From Chloroflexota bacterium (lineage in GTDB: Bacteria; Chloroflexota; Anaerolineae; Anaerolineales; UBA11858): a DNA stretch of 43,121 bases. Of the stretch, positions 15,649 to 23,315 are shown in pieces. How positions within the stretch are numbered: position 1 is the first letter of the stretch; each line of letters begins with the position of its first letter. The stretch is taken from assembly GCA_018648225.1 (NCBI GenBank), contig JABGRQ010000113.1, forward strand, positions 1 through 43,121, written 5' to 3'. The translations under genes and the position numbers were made by a program. A model generated the notes under the pieces. That model saw only the letters and a list, made by a program, of their open reading frames with translations, was not told the DNA's origin and made no database searches.

Positions 15649-15930
15649 TTAATCGTCCTCATCAGGTGCTGCTTCTGTGCGCAATCCCCAATAGAGCAAT
15701 CCGGCTCCGGCGCCCAGGGCAAAACCGCCCAAGCCAGCCGCCGATGCGAAACGCGCCAGCAGCGCAGCAAAGAATAACAACCCCAGGTAAATGGCGATTT
15801 GCAATTGCCAGCGCTCACCCGACTGACGATAGGCTGTTAATGTAAACCAAGCTACAGCTACACCAAAGACCAACAACCCCAATAAGCGCAACGCATATCC
15901 AGCCAGGGCGACAAAATCCATAAAGTTCAT
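15649..15930 (-). CDS. Small two-helix membrane protein
   Basis: The 93-residue protein starts at ATG 15930, eight bases after AGGAG; longer in-frame versions run back through the NifU-like gene and are unlikely. It has hydrophobic segments around residues 5-25 and 43-75, the second Gly/Ala-rich (GLGGFALGAGAGLLYWG), and an acidic C-terminus (EAAPDEDD). No family was recognised. It is the last gene of a minus-strand run with a NifU-like scaffold (14-base gap) and a cNMP-binding protein. Confidence 0.7.
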   Translation of the reverse strand: MNFMDFVALAGYALRLLGLLVFGVAVAWFTLTAYRQSGERWQLQIAIYLGLLFFAALLARFASAAGLGGFALGAGAGLLYWGLRTEAAPDEDD

Positions 15931-15944
15931 TACGTATGCTCCTG

Positions 15945-16193
15945 TTATTCTACGCCGATCACTTCCACATCGGGAAAAAATTGCTTGATCGTACCGGCTA
16001 CCCAACCTTGCAGGGTAGCGGTGGAAAGCGGGCAACCTATGCAGGCTCCGCCCAAGCGTACATTGAGTTGATTGTCCTTGAATGAAATCATCTCAACCGA
16101 ACCGCCATGGTATTGCTCAATATAGGCGCTCACTTGCGCTACCAGGCCTTTTAGCATTTCTTCTTTTGAATAGGCTTGCGCGTTTTCTGTCAT
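15945..16193 (-). CDS. NifU C-terminal-domain Fe-S scaffold protein
   Basis: The 82-residue protein is a stand-alone NifU C-terminal (Nfu-type) domain. The motif CIGCP supplies the CxxC pair that bridges a [4Fe-4S] cluster between two subunits, within GGACIGCPLSTATLQGWVAG. It carries and delivers clusters to apo-proteins in the cytoplasm. The gene begins one base after the stop of the cNMP-binding gene, so expression is coupled. This pairing hints that Fe-S supply is tied to a cyclic-nucleotide or redox signal, although no Fe-S regulator is present. Confidence 0.88.
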   Translation of the reverse strand: MTENAQAYSKEEMLKGLVAQVSAYIEQYHGGSVEMISFKDNQLNVRLGGACIGCPLSTATLQGWVAGTIKQFFPDVEVIGVE

Positions 16194-16194
16194 T

Positions 16195-16731
16195 TTACGC
16201 TCCCAAAGGTTTTACGCCATTTGTTAGTCCATATTCTAACATAGCAACCACCTGACTGTGGGTGTGGGCGCGCTGTAACCGTTCGGCAATTACTTTTGCC
16301 AGGCGTTCAAGAATTAGCTTACCGGTATCAGGAAATTTAATGTGGAAACGTTTCAGGGCTTCACCACTCACGCAAAGCAATCCGGCATCCGAAAGACAAT
16401 AGGCTCCCGAAGTGTAATAACCACTGCCAAAGGCAGCTGACCAACCAAAAACACCCCCGGCTTCAATTTGCGCTACCGTCAGCATTTCGCCATCGTCGGG
16501 TTTGAATCGAATCGCCACGCGGCCTTTAACAACCAGATAAAGATAATTGGCAATATCCCCTTGTTTGAAAATTTCTTCATTTTCAGCGCACTCACTGAAA
16601 GAAAACAGCGGCGTTAAGCGATTGAGTTCCGCCTCCGTTAACCCTTCAAATAAGGGCATTTGTTTGAGTATTTTTGGTAACATCGTCCAGGGTCCGCTTT
16701 CATTGATTAGCTGGGAGTGTGACCACCCCAT
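16195..16731 (-). CDS. Cyclic-nucleotide-binding domain protein without DNA-binding domain
   Basis: The 178-residue protein begins LKQMPLFEGLTEAELNRLTPLF, the usual lead-in of a cNMP-binding domain, with FKQGDIANYLYLVVKGRVAI as the barrel core. The phosphate-binding cassette (GGVFGWSAAFGSGYYTSGAYC) is divergent: the conserved Glu and Arg are missing, so the ligand may not be cAMP or may be absent. No helix-turn-helix follows. The start at 16731 has GGGAG close by; an internal ATG at 16683 would give 162 residues beginning MLPKIL. It leads an operon with the NifU-like and small membrane proteins. Confidence 0.8.
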   Translation of the reverse strand: MGWSHSQLINESGPWTMLPKILKQMPLFEGLTEAELNRLTPLFSFSECAENEEIFKQGDIANYLYLVVKGRVAIRFKPDDGEMLTVAQIEAGGVFGWSAAFGSGYYTSGAYCLSDAGLLCVSGEALKRFHIKFPDTGKLILERLAKVIAERLQRAHTHSQVVAMLEYGLTNGVKPLGA

Positions 16732-16882
16732 TCATCTCCCAAATGTATAATAACCCCCTCTTTCTTCAAAGTGGCATATTTCCTGAATGCAAAGACATTT
16801 GTCCATATAGCCCCCATATGAAATTACACTGCAACATGAGCTATATCATAGTCCGAAATTTTCGTGTGCGGCAGCGTAGGAA

Positions 16883-18577
16883 CTAGAAGCCTAATTCACG
16901 TAAATTTTGTTCAGCATCAAATTTCTTTTTTCCGAGTAACTCATCCCAGAAGCGATCGTCATAACGACGGGAACGAACCGGCAACGGCATGGGAACTCCC
17001 CACCCGAGGAGCAGGACTTCCTCTTTCGGCTGGAGGCGGGCCAGCATTCCCCGAAGGGAATCTCGCCCCGAAAGGCCAGAGAGTACCGCGCGCAGATCAT
17101 CTTCATCACCCAGCCAGCCTGAGATACGCGTCCCCAACTGCGACATGACTTCGTCGTAAATTTGCGAGGGGCGCTGGTCAATAATCAGCAGGGTGACGTA
17201 ATATTTGCGCAGCTCGCGGGCAATGGTACTGAAGGTAGTCTGGCGTGCCATCTCACGGTTGAGCAGTTTGTGGGCTTCTTCCACGGCAATGACCAGGGGG
17301 CGCGGCTCATTTCTGCCCGAACTGCGAAAGGCATTAGCGCTGGCTTCCCAGCGATTGCGGATATGGCGGGTGAGCAAATTGCTGACTAAAAGATAATCGA
17401 GATCGCTTTCGTGGTCGCCAAAGGAAAGCACAATATGCTGCCCGGCTTCAAGGGCTTTAACAATTTCATTGATGCCGTCCGAAGATGGGTTTTCAACGAT
17501 ATATTCGGTATTGAACAAGCGTCGCATTTTGTTGTGCAGGCCTTCTGCGGCAGCCAGATTGACGCCTTCGGCATTGGCCCAATAAGCCACGCTATCGGGC
17601 GCGGGGATTTTCTTGCCATCTTCAGTTTCGATGACGGAGCCTACTTTGAGTTGGCGAAATTCGTTAAACCAGTTTTGCGGACCAAAGGTCTTTTGCAAAG
17701 CATCCAAAGTAGTGGGGGTGGTTTCGCGCAAATTTAGTTCGCGCGCCAGCAATTCCACATCGGCGGGGCGAATATCGCGCATGGCAATTTCCAGGTTGAA
17801 ATCGGCGGCCTGCCCGCGGATCAGGGCGCCTGCACCCAGGCCCACCACGCGCACCTTCGAGCGGAATTTGGCCTTCAACCCAACCACACGCTCGCCAGTG
17901 TCAGAGGCGGTATCATCCAGGCCGTATTCATTGTGCATATCAAAAATCAGCACGGAGGCTTTATCATACTGGATCAATCCGGCCAGCACCATTCGGGTGA
18001 GGAAAGATTTTCCCGTGCCGGTTGCACCGAAAATTCCGGAGGAGCGCTGGATAAATTTCTCCATATTGATGCGCACGGGATGTCCCTGCTCGCGCGTGTA
18101 GCCGATGACAAAATTGCCTTTTTCATCCTTGCCAAAAATTTCAGCAATATCGCCCTCATGCGCCAAATAAACTTGGGAGTGATGCGGCGGTACGGTTTTG
18201 ACGGGTACGGGGCGCGGTTGGTCACGCAAGCCGGAATCGATCGCTGAGAGCCAGCGCGCGTAGTCAGGCGATTCCATATCGGGGCCAACATCCAACATCA
18301 GGGCGGGGAGAATTTCCAAATTGGTGTAGAGGGTTTGTCCGTGGAGTAGTTTCGCGATTTCGGCAGGCAGGCGCGCTTGGCTTTGCTCATCGGCAAAACG
18401 CGGGTCGGTGGCGCCGAGTTGAATATCCGTCACCAGCCCGTAGAAATGCCAGGGCAGATTATCAATGACCACAAAGGCGCCTTCTTGCACCTCCTGGGAG
18501 GGCACTTGCAACCGGGCGCGGAAACTCTCTTTTAGTCCGCCGCCGACGATATAGCCAATGGATTTTCGATTTTGCAT
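16883..18577 (-). CDS. herA: HerA-family hexameric DNA-translocating ATPase
   Basis: The 564-residue protein has an N-terminal HAS-barrel-like segment (GYIVGGGLKESFRARL) and a FtsK/HerA-type ATPase core. Walker A is GATGTGKSF (about residues 182-190), Walker B is VLIFDMHNEYG (about 208-217), and VIAVEEAHKLL and LLIIDQRPSQI are further conserved motifs. HerA forms a hexamer that moves along duplex DNA and works with the NurA nuclease in end resection; related HerA-nuclease pairs act in anti-phage defence. AGGA lies before ATG 18577. It is 118 bases downstream of the DUF3800 gene in the same direction, at the end of the nurA - HAS-barrel - DUF3800 - herA run. Confidence 0.9.
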   Translation of the reverse strand: MQNRKSIGYIVGGGLKESFRARLQVPSQEVQEGAFVVIDNLPWHFYGLVTDIQLGATDPRFADEQSQARLPAEIAKLLHGQTLYTNLEILPALMLDVGPDMESPDYARWLSAIDSGLRDQPRPVPVKTVPPHHSQVYLAHEGDIAEIFGKDEKGNFVIGYTREQGHPVRINMEKFIQRSSGIFGATGTGKSFLTRMVLAGLIQYDKASVLIFDMHNEYGLDDTASDTGERVVGLKAKFRSKVRVVGLGAGALIRGQAADFNLEIAMRDIRPADVELLARELNLRETTPTTLDALQKTFGPQNWFNEFRQLKVGSVIETEDGKKIPAPDSVAYWANAEGVNLAAAEGLHNKMRRLFNTEYIVENPSSDGINEIVKALEAGQHIVLSFGDHESDLDYLLVSNLLTRHIRNRWEASANAFRSSGRNEPRPLVIAVEEAHKLLNREMARQTTFSTIARELRKYYVTLLIIDQRPSQIYDEVMSQLGTRISGWLGDEDDLRAVLSGLSGRDSLRGMLARLQPKEEVLLLGWGVPMPLPVRSRRYDDRFWDELLGKKKFDAEQNLRELGF

Positions 18578-18610
18578 ACTAATTCCTACTTGTGTATTCC
18601 TATGAAATCA

Positions 18611-18692
18611 TGCTATACTGATCATGCGTGACCTAATTAGCCCATTTGGTTAAGGCGGCCATGCCCAGTGCCCGCTTGAAGCGGGCATTTTT
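18611..18692 (+). ncRNA. Candidate small RNA unit on the opposite strand of the herA operon
   Basis: An extended -10 box TGCTATACT (18611-18619), with a weak TTGTGT -35 at 18590-18595, is followed about 50 bases later by an intrinsic terminator (stem TGCCCGC/GCGGGCA at 18669-18687 plus a T-run). A transcript of ~65-70 nt would start near 18626. It would run antisense to the DUF3800-herA intergenic leader. Part of it looks like a tRNA D-arm, but no tRNA cloverleaf forms. Confidence 0.35.
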
Positions 18693-18694
18693 CT

Positions 18695-19525
18695 TTAAAC
18701 ATGTACGATCCCCATGCCATATGGATCTTTTCTTGAGGCCTCTAATAGTAGGCGAGGATGCAATAAATCAAATAATCGATCCACATTGTAACGTTTGAGG
18801 CTTCCGCGTGGATATAGTTTCTGATAAAGTAGGTACGCAGATACATCAACCATTTGAACAAAATAACTATGTTTAGAATCTCGAATTACAGGATCATCGA
18901 CAATCTGAGTACAAAGTTTTTGTCGGGTTCCCCCACCATATAGATTTGGAACCGGGTTGTAAGCTCGCATTTTTCGAAGCAAACGACGCAACATCGGCTC
19001 ATCGTTTTGATCAGCAAAAATCATTCCATTAGCTGGTACAGTTATCCCTTCAAATCTTTGATATTCAAGAAAATTATGAAATCGTTGAATTAACCGTTCC
19101 CATGCAATTAGATTTATGGGAGTTTCCTTTCTATAGTTTACCTTATTGACATGAACATGAATAAACTGAATATCAATTAAATCCAAAGCGATTCTTTGAA
19201 TATAATCTCTAAGAGTTGCAACTCGATTTTTCTTGTTCCCCATTAAATCATGAAATTTCTGTTTACTTCGATTTCGCCCTAACCAATCAGCAATATGAAT
19301 TTCTGTACGCACGGGAAGTCCATAGGCTTGTTTCAAATAGTATCGTATTTGACGATGTTGCTCAAAAATAACTCTCCAGCGATCTACAGGAATAATCACA
19401 CCTGAAAGTATGTAATGTTGGGAATTACTTCTATCGGGTTGAAGAATTCCTGGGTCACCGGATTCATCAACATAAATTAAATAAGTTCTGGGGCAAATTG
19501 TTACTCCTGAGATTTGATTACCCAT
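18695..19525 (-). CDS. DUF3800 family protein (predicted RNase H-fold nuclease)
   Basis: The family hallmarks are YLIYVDESGDPG at the N-terminus, RTEIHIADWLG, MIFADQNDEPM and YFVQMVDVSAYLLYQ, which supply the acidic residues of an RNase H-like active site. DUF3800 proteins are often found beside mobile or defence genes; their biochemistry is poorly known. The start is best placed at ATG 19525, seven bases after GGAGG; the GTG at 19531 is too close to that site. It follows directly on the HAS-barrel stop codon, so it is translated with it. The gene is visibly more A+T-rich than the flanking nurA, HAS-barrel and herA genes, which suggests later insertion into the operon. Confidence 0.85.
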   Translation of the reverse strand: MGNQISGVTICPRTYLIYVDESGDPGILQPDRSNSQHYILSGVIIPVDRWRVIFEQHRQIRYYLKQAYGLPVRTEIHIADWLGRNRSKQKFHDLMGNKKNRVATLRDYIQRIALDLIDIQFIHVHVNKVNYRKETPINLIAWERLIQRFHNFLEYQRFEGITVPANGMIFADQNDEPMLRRLLRKMRAYNPVPNLYGGGTRQKLCTQIVDDPVIRDSKHSYFVQMVDVSAYLLYQKLYPRGSLKRYNVDRLFDLLHPRLLLEASRKDPYGMGIVHV

Positions 19526-19527
19526 CC

Positions 19528-20133
19528 TCACACCTCCCTGACATCGCTCAACGCGCCCAGCACACCCATCAGCGCAGGATAATCATCGCGCAGCAGGGCA
19601 ATCAATTCGCGCGTGGCGGCTTCTGTCCATTGGGGAGAGCCTTTCTGGGCGTGGGCAGCGCTGGCTTGTTCAAGATGCGCGGCCAGCAATTCACCCACAG
19701 GGGCATCCTGGGCGCGTAAAATATGCCGAAAATAGCCGAAACGCCCCTGCGATGTAAAATCGCACAACTCTTTCGGGCTGCATTGGTAGATCACATCCAG
19801 GCTGAGCGGAGGGCGCGGCGGCAACAGGTGGCGAATCGCGCCATTCTGCTGGTAGCCCACGGTCAACACGCTAATTTCGATGGGAACATTGCGATTGATG
19901 CGATTGTCAGCGACTACGTTTTCGTCCACGCGGTCGGCGGTGACAAGTTGCCGCACGATTCCATCATCATCAATGCGGATGTCGTGAATCAGACCATACA
20001 CATGGTAGCCCTCCCCCAGGGGCGCACGAACCAACCCCCCAAAGGTAGGCGCATCCACTTGCGAAACACGGCAACCGGCCACAAATCCAGTGGTTCCGGC
20101 GCGTAATAAACGTCCAATCTCAATCGCTGTCAT
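19528..20133 (-). CDS. HAS-barrel domain protein of the NurA-HerA operon
   Basis: The 201-residue protein starts with IEIGRLLRAGTTGFVAGCRV and continues APTFGGLVRAPLGEGYHVYGLIHDIRIDDDG. This is the pattern of the HAS barrel (HerA/ATP-synthase N-terminal barrel) that also opens HerA itself. The remaining ~110 residues are helical and acidic. As a separate protein it may cap or load the HerA hexamer or bridge it to NurA. It lies 33 bases after nurA and abuts the DUF3800 start. The role is inferred from position and fold only. Confidence 0.75.
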   Translation of the reverse strand: MTAIEIGRLLRAGTTGFVAGCRVSQVDAPTFGGLVRAPLGEGYHVYGLIHDIRIDDDGIVRQLVTADRVDENVVADNRINRNVPIEISVLTVGYQQNGAIRHLLPPRPPLSLDVIYQCSPKELCDFTSQGRFGYFRHILRAQDAPVGELLAAHLEQASAAHAQKGSPQWTEAATRELIALLRDDYPALMGVLGALSDVREV

Positions 20134-20166
20134 CGTTATTCCCTCTCGTTCGTGTGCTTCGTGGTT

Positions 20167-21342
20167 TTACGAAACCGACACATCTTTTGCCGCTTGCTTG
20201 AACGAACCTTCGCTGAATTCGATGCCATGTTTCTGCAATTCCAGCGCGATCATATTTTCAACCTGCTGGGCTTCATCGCGGCTGACCACTGCAACCTCGT
20301 GCGAGCGGTGCAAAATATAGGGGTAAGGCCGCCCTCCCAGAATATGAGACTGGTGCAGCAAAATGGCGTGCAGTTGGTCGAGCATGGCGGCATTGGCAGC
20401 CACCCAGGCAGGAATTTCGACGCGCACCGTGTAGGGCTTGCGGGGGTTGCGGCTGACATTCAGATAAAAGAAATGCAACGCTAACTCCGCCGTATACAAC
20501 TCGGCATTGCGCGATTGAATGCCCAAAACAGCTGAACGCTCGCCGGGACGCAAAATTTCGGCAAAGAGATCAGCATCGGCGAGTTGCAAAAATGGGCGAT
20601 GCGTGCGTCCGGCTTTCTCAATTTCATCCAGGGGTAGAAGCGCAATCTCCAACAGGCGTACCAGCAAGTCGCCGCGCGGCTTGTCGATATACCCGGCAGT
20701 CGATGCGCCAATGCGGTGCAACCGGCGCAAGGCAGCCAAATATTCTTTGAAGCGTTTCTCATATTCCCCGGTTTCCAAAGAAACTTCGCTCCCCACCCAA
20801 AGCTCCAGCGGCCCATCCGTGAGCGTAATCGCGGGGGATGGCAAATCTTCGGCCAATTCCGCCAGCAATGTGCGCTCGCGCAGATCGCGCAGCAATGCTA
20901 CCATGCGCTCGTTGATATACCCGCCGCCCACATACATTTGGTCGTCATAATACAGCTTACTCTGAACATCGGTAGTTGGGGCATCCGGCTCGCCATGCTG
21001 CATCTGGATAGCCCCCACATTAACCAGACAAAAATCGACCGAGGCATGCCGATTGGGATTGATCTGGGAACCATCGGCGGCGAGCAGCGTGGCGGCGGCG
21101 GGGACCTCGGGGCTGGCTGCACGGGTAAGCAGATTCTCGTCCCGGGGCAGGGCACAGCGCAAATTCGGATTCGCCTGAAGGGCAGCATCTACCTTGAGCT
21201 GCAATTCGTCCAATTTCTCAGCCCAATCGGAGAGCGCCTGGAGTGCTTTCTCACGAGTTTCGCGCATGTGCTGCGCTCGCAGAGGAGCATCTTTTCCCAT
21301 TTCGATAATTTGTTGGCGCACTTGCTGGAAATCAATTGCCAT
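20167..21342 (-). CDS. nurA: NurA-domain nuclease
   Basis: The 391-residue protein carries the NurA motifs: LLAADGSQINPNRH (Asp90 as the first metal ligand), an ITLTDGPLELW segment with the second Asp, and the late HRSHEVAVVSRDEAQQVE. NurA is a 5'-3' single-strand and duplex exonuclease/endonuclease that works with HerA on DNA ends. The N-terminus is helical (coiled-coil-like to ~residue 60). It is the first gene of the minus-strand operon; the 140 bases upstream hold an inverted repeat but no clear promoter. Confidence 0.88.
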   Translation of the reverse strand: MAIDFQQVRQQIIEMGKDAPLRAQHMRETREKALQALSDWAEKLDELQLKVDAALQANPNLRCALPRDENLLTRAASPEVPAAATLLAADGSQINPNRHASVDFCLVNVGAIQMQHGEPDAPTTDVQSKLYYDDQMYVGGGYINERMVALLRDLRERTLLAELAEDLPSPAITLTDGPLELWVGSEVSLETGEYEKRFKEYLAALRRLHRIGASTAGYIDKPRGDLLVRLLEIALLPLDEIEKAGRTHRPFLQLADADLFAEILRPGERSAVLGIQSRNAELYTAELALHFFYLNVSRNPRKPYTVRVEIPAWVAANAAMLDQLHAILLHQSHILGGRPYPYILHRSHEVAVVSRDEAQQVENMIALELQKHGIEFSEGSFKQAAKDVSVS

Positions 21343-21404
21343 AGCGATTCCTTTAGAACATTTGTTTGGGATTATAAAGGGAAATCCAATCTAGGGCAAG
21401 GCGC

Positions 21405-21442
21405 AACCAGACCCAGCGGCGAAAGCTACACTGGATCTGGTT
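21405..21442. terminator. Inverted repeat after the SPFH gene
   Basis: AACCAGACCCAG (21405-21416) pairs with CTGGATCTGGTT (21431-21442) with one G-U position. There is no clear U-run in the minus direction, so terminator function is uncertain. Confidence 0.3.
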
Positions 21443-21481
21443 TCAGGATAACCCCCATACTAGATGTGAGCGATATTTCAC

Positions 21482-22351
21482 TTAGCGCGCCAGCGGTAAA
21501 TCTTGGAATAGCCCTGAGTGTTTGCCATTTGTGCGATTGCTCTCTTTTTCAAGATGGCCTTCATCATTCAGTGGCACAATCACGGTGCTGTTGCCATGTT
21601 GTGCCAGCACGCGAATTCGTTCCAGTTCCAGCCATTGCATATCGGCATCAGTGAAATGGTCGAATGCCTGGCGCATAATCTGATAGGCTTCAGCATCTGC
21701 TTGTGCTTGGTGCCGCCGCTGATGCGCAGCCTCAATGGTTTGAATAACGCGTTGCGGCAAATTAACATTCAGCGCCGACACACGATATACCTCAATGCCA
21801 GAATTAGCCAGTCGCACGGCTGCCCGTTGACGAAGTTCACGCTTCAAGCGACTTTGCACACCGGTCTGCAGCAGTTCATCCATAAAACGCTGCTCAAGAA
21901 GCTCGCGCAGGCAATCGCTGACATGGGTGTTTACCAGCATATCGGCCTTTTTGGGTAAAACTCGCGTCATTCCTGGGCATCGCTCCGGGGCTAATTTTTC
22001 TGGCGTTAATTTGTAAACCAACATCCACTCCACCGAGAGCGTGTGTCCATCTCTGGTCAGCGCCTGAGTTGAACCTTTGGCAATTGTCACTGCAACCGAA
22101 ATTTTTTCCCAGATATATTCAATACCCGGCGGAATCCAGCGCACCCCTGCAGGGAGGAAGCGCGAAAAGGCTTGCGTTTGCCGATAGCGCACAACTGCAA
22201 CTTCCAGTTCGCGAACAACAGTAAATCCACGGAGAATATAAATCACACCGACGCTGATCGGGATGCTAATCAGCGCAACCATCCAGCCGCCTATATATGC
22301 GGCGATGGCTGCTAAACCGCCAAAAATAGCCATTTCACGTTTCCAGTTCAC
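21482..22351 (-). CDS. SPFH/band-7 membrane protein (stomatin/prohibitin-like)
   Basis: The 289-residue protein starts with a GTG behind GAGGAGGAG. It has a hydrophobic N-terminus (about residues 8-45, probably two membrane passes) and then the SPFH domain: VVRELEVAVVRYRQTQAFSRFLPAGVRWIPPG, then the SVEWMLVYKLTPEKL core and a charged helical region (QTIEAAHQRRHQAQADAEAY). SPFH proteins form large ring or cage assemblies in the membrane and organise proteases or microdomains. No NfeD or FtsH partner is adjacent. It is 71 bases downstream of a 28-residue membrane microprotein, probably on the same transcript from the promoter at 22562-22590. Confidence 0.85.
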   Translation of the reverse strand: MNWKREMAIFGGLAAIAAYIGGWMVALISIPISVGVIYILRGFTVVRELEVAVVRYRQTQAFSRFLPAGVRWIPPGIEYIWEKISVAVTIAKGSTQALTRDGHTLSVEWMLVYKLTPEKLAPERCPGMTRVLPKKADMLVNTHVSDCLRELLEQRFMDELLQTGVQSRLKRELRQRAAVRLANSGIEVYRVSALNVNLPQRVIQTIEAAHQRRHQAQADAEAYQIMRQAFDHFTDADMQWLELERIRVLAQHGNSTVIVPLNDEGHLEKESNRTNGKHSGLFQDLPLAR

Positions 22352-22422
22352 AGGCTCCTCCTCATGTTATTTTCGCAAGATTTGGAAAATAACCTCGACC
22401 TATTTACTCGAATTCTGCGTAA

Positions 22423-22509
22423 TTAAGTGCGCCAGACAACTTCGCACGCCGCCCAAATAATCATGGCAGCAACTATCAAGAATATGAATACCTGCATCAT
22501 CATAGCCAT
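22423..22509 (-). CDS. 28-residue single-pass membrane microprotein
   Basis: A short frame starts MAMMMQVFIFLIVAAMIIWA and ends with a polar tail (CEVVWRT). It has AAGGA six or so bases before its ATG and a near-consensus promoter about 50 bases upstream. The product is one hydrophobic helix with short ends. It sits 71 bases before the SPFH gene on the same strand, so it may be a small partner or regulator of the SPFH assembly, comparable in kind to other membrane microproteins. No family is recognised. The frame is very short, so expression is inferred from the signals. Confidence 0.6.
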   Translation of the reverse strand: MAMMMQVFIFLIVAAMIIWAACEVVWRT

Positions 22510-22561
22510 GTCGCGTCCTTTCACTTATGGAGAGTTGTTCTCGTTAGTAATGACTATACTG

Positions 22562-22590
22562 AATATAGCAAATATATGTATTATTGTCAA
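22562..22590 (-). promoter_or_regulatory. Sigma-70-type promoter for the microprotein-SPFH unit
   Basis: Read on the minus strand, TTGACA (22585-22590) and TATATT (22562-22567) are separated by exactly 17 bases, and the next gene start is at 22509. Confidence 0.75.
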
Positions 22591-22603
22591 TACCTAAGGT
22601 AAC

Positions 22604-22629
22604 AAAAAAGCCGCTTTCACGGCTTTTTT
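22604..22629. terminator. Bidirectional hairpin terminator
   Basis: AAAAAAGCCG (22604-22613) and CGGCTTTTTT (22620-22629) form a stem with a 6-nt loop and runs of A and T at both sides. It would insulate the microprotein-SPFH promoter from transcription of the response-regulator operon. Confidence 0.75.
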
Positions 22630-22635
22630 TGGAGC

Positions 22636-22837
22636 AGGTATCACGGTACTTAACCGTGGAGCCGTTGATGGAGCGAGTTTTTCGACCAAAAACACACTTT
22701 ATGGCGACAAAATTGCTGGATTTGAGCTATTTTCGGCCGAAATCCCGCTGATTTAGGCCAAAACGCAAGCATTTGCGGACCTCAATGCTCACATGCGGCA
22801 CCTTCGGCACTGACCACGGTTAAGTGCGGTGCTACCT
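22636..22837. repeat. 202-bp element with 24-bp terminal inverted repeats
   Basis: The ends 22636-22659 and 22814-22837 match as inverted repeats at 21 of 24 positions, sharing the block ACTTAACCGTGG. The inside encodes no credible protein. It resembles a non-autonomous MITE-like element. Together with the terminator and promoter beside it, it fills the gene-free stretch 22510-22916. Confidence 0.6.
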
Positions 22838-22916
22838 GGAGCACAAGCAGGATAATTCCTATGAATTCGCCTAAAATGGATGGCTAACACCCATACAGAC
22901 AGAGTTATATGTGGCG

Positions 22917-23315
22917 CTATTCGCCCCCCAACACGCCATCAACAACTTCTTTCAAAGCAGAGGGACGCACCGGTTTACGGACAATCTGTGCTGTGCCTAA
23001 TTCGTTGAGCCGCTGGCGAACTTCGGGGCGATCCACAACCGTCAAAACCACCACCGGCACATCAATCGCATATTTTTCGCGAAACAATCCTAGAATGTCC
23101 AGTCCGGGATAACGCCCAAATGTGTGCTCTTCCATACCGGGGCGCAAAATCATATCCAGCAACACCAGATCCGCGGCGCGGATTTTCTCAATGGCCCCCA
23201 GCACTTCTTGAACTGTATTCAAGCGAACGACCTGGTATCCGGCCCGCTCAAGGGGGCGAACCACGGGATCAATGATCTCGATATCATCTTCAATCCAAAT
23301 AATTGTCTTGCTCAT
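22917..23315 (-). CDS. Single-domain response regulator
   Basis: The 132-residue protein is one receiver domain: acidic pair in WIEDDIEI, phosphoacceptor Asp54 in LVLLDMIL, Thr in VVVLTVV and Lys in RKPVRP. The loop after the phosphoacceptor is longer than usual (RPGMEEHTFGRYPG). There is no DNA-binding or enzymatic output, so it must act through protein contacts. Its start overlaps the histidine kinase stop by four bases (ATGA), marking the two as a cognate pair. Confidence 0.9.
   Translation of the reverse strand: MSKTIIWIEDDIEIIDPVVRPLERAGYQVVRLNTVQEVLGAIEKIRAADLVLLDMILRPGMEEHTFGRYPGLDILGLFREKYAIDVPVVVLTVVDRPEVRQRLNELGTAQIVRKPVRPSALKEVVDGVLGGE

Noticed and set aside
18626-18692. tRNA-like sequence (TAGCCCATTTGGTTAAGGC, D-arm-like)
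   Set aside because: No pairing acceptor stem, anticodon arm or T-arm with GTTCRAN could be formed; the 3' part is a plain terminator hairpin.
20716-21654. 312-codon open frame on the + strand
   Set aside because: Antisense to nurA and the SPFH gene end; spans their intergenic hairpin and shows no domain.
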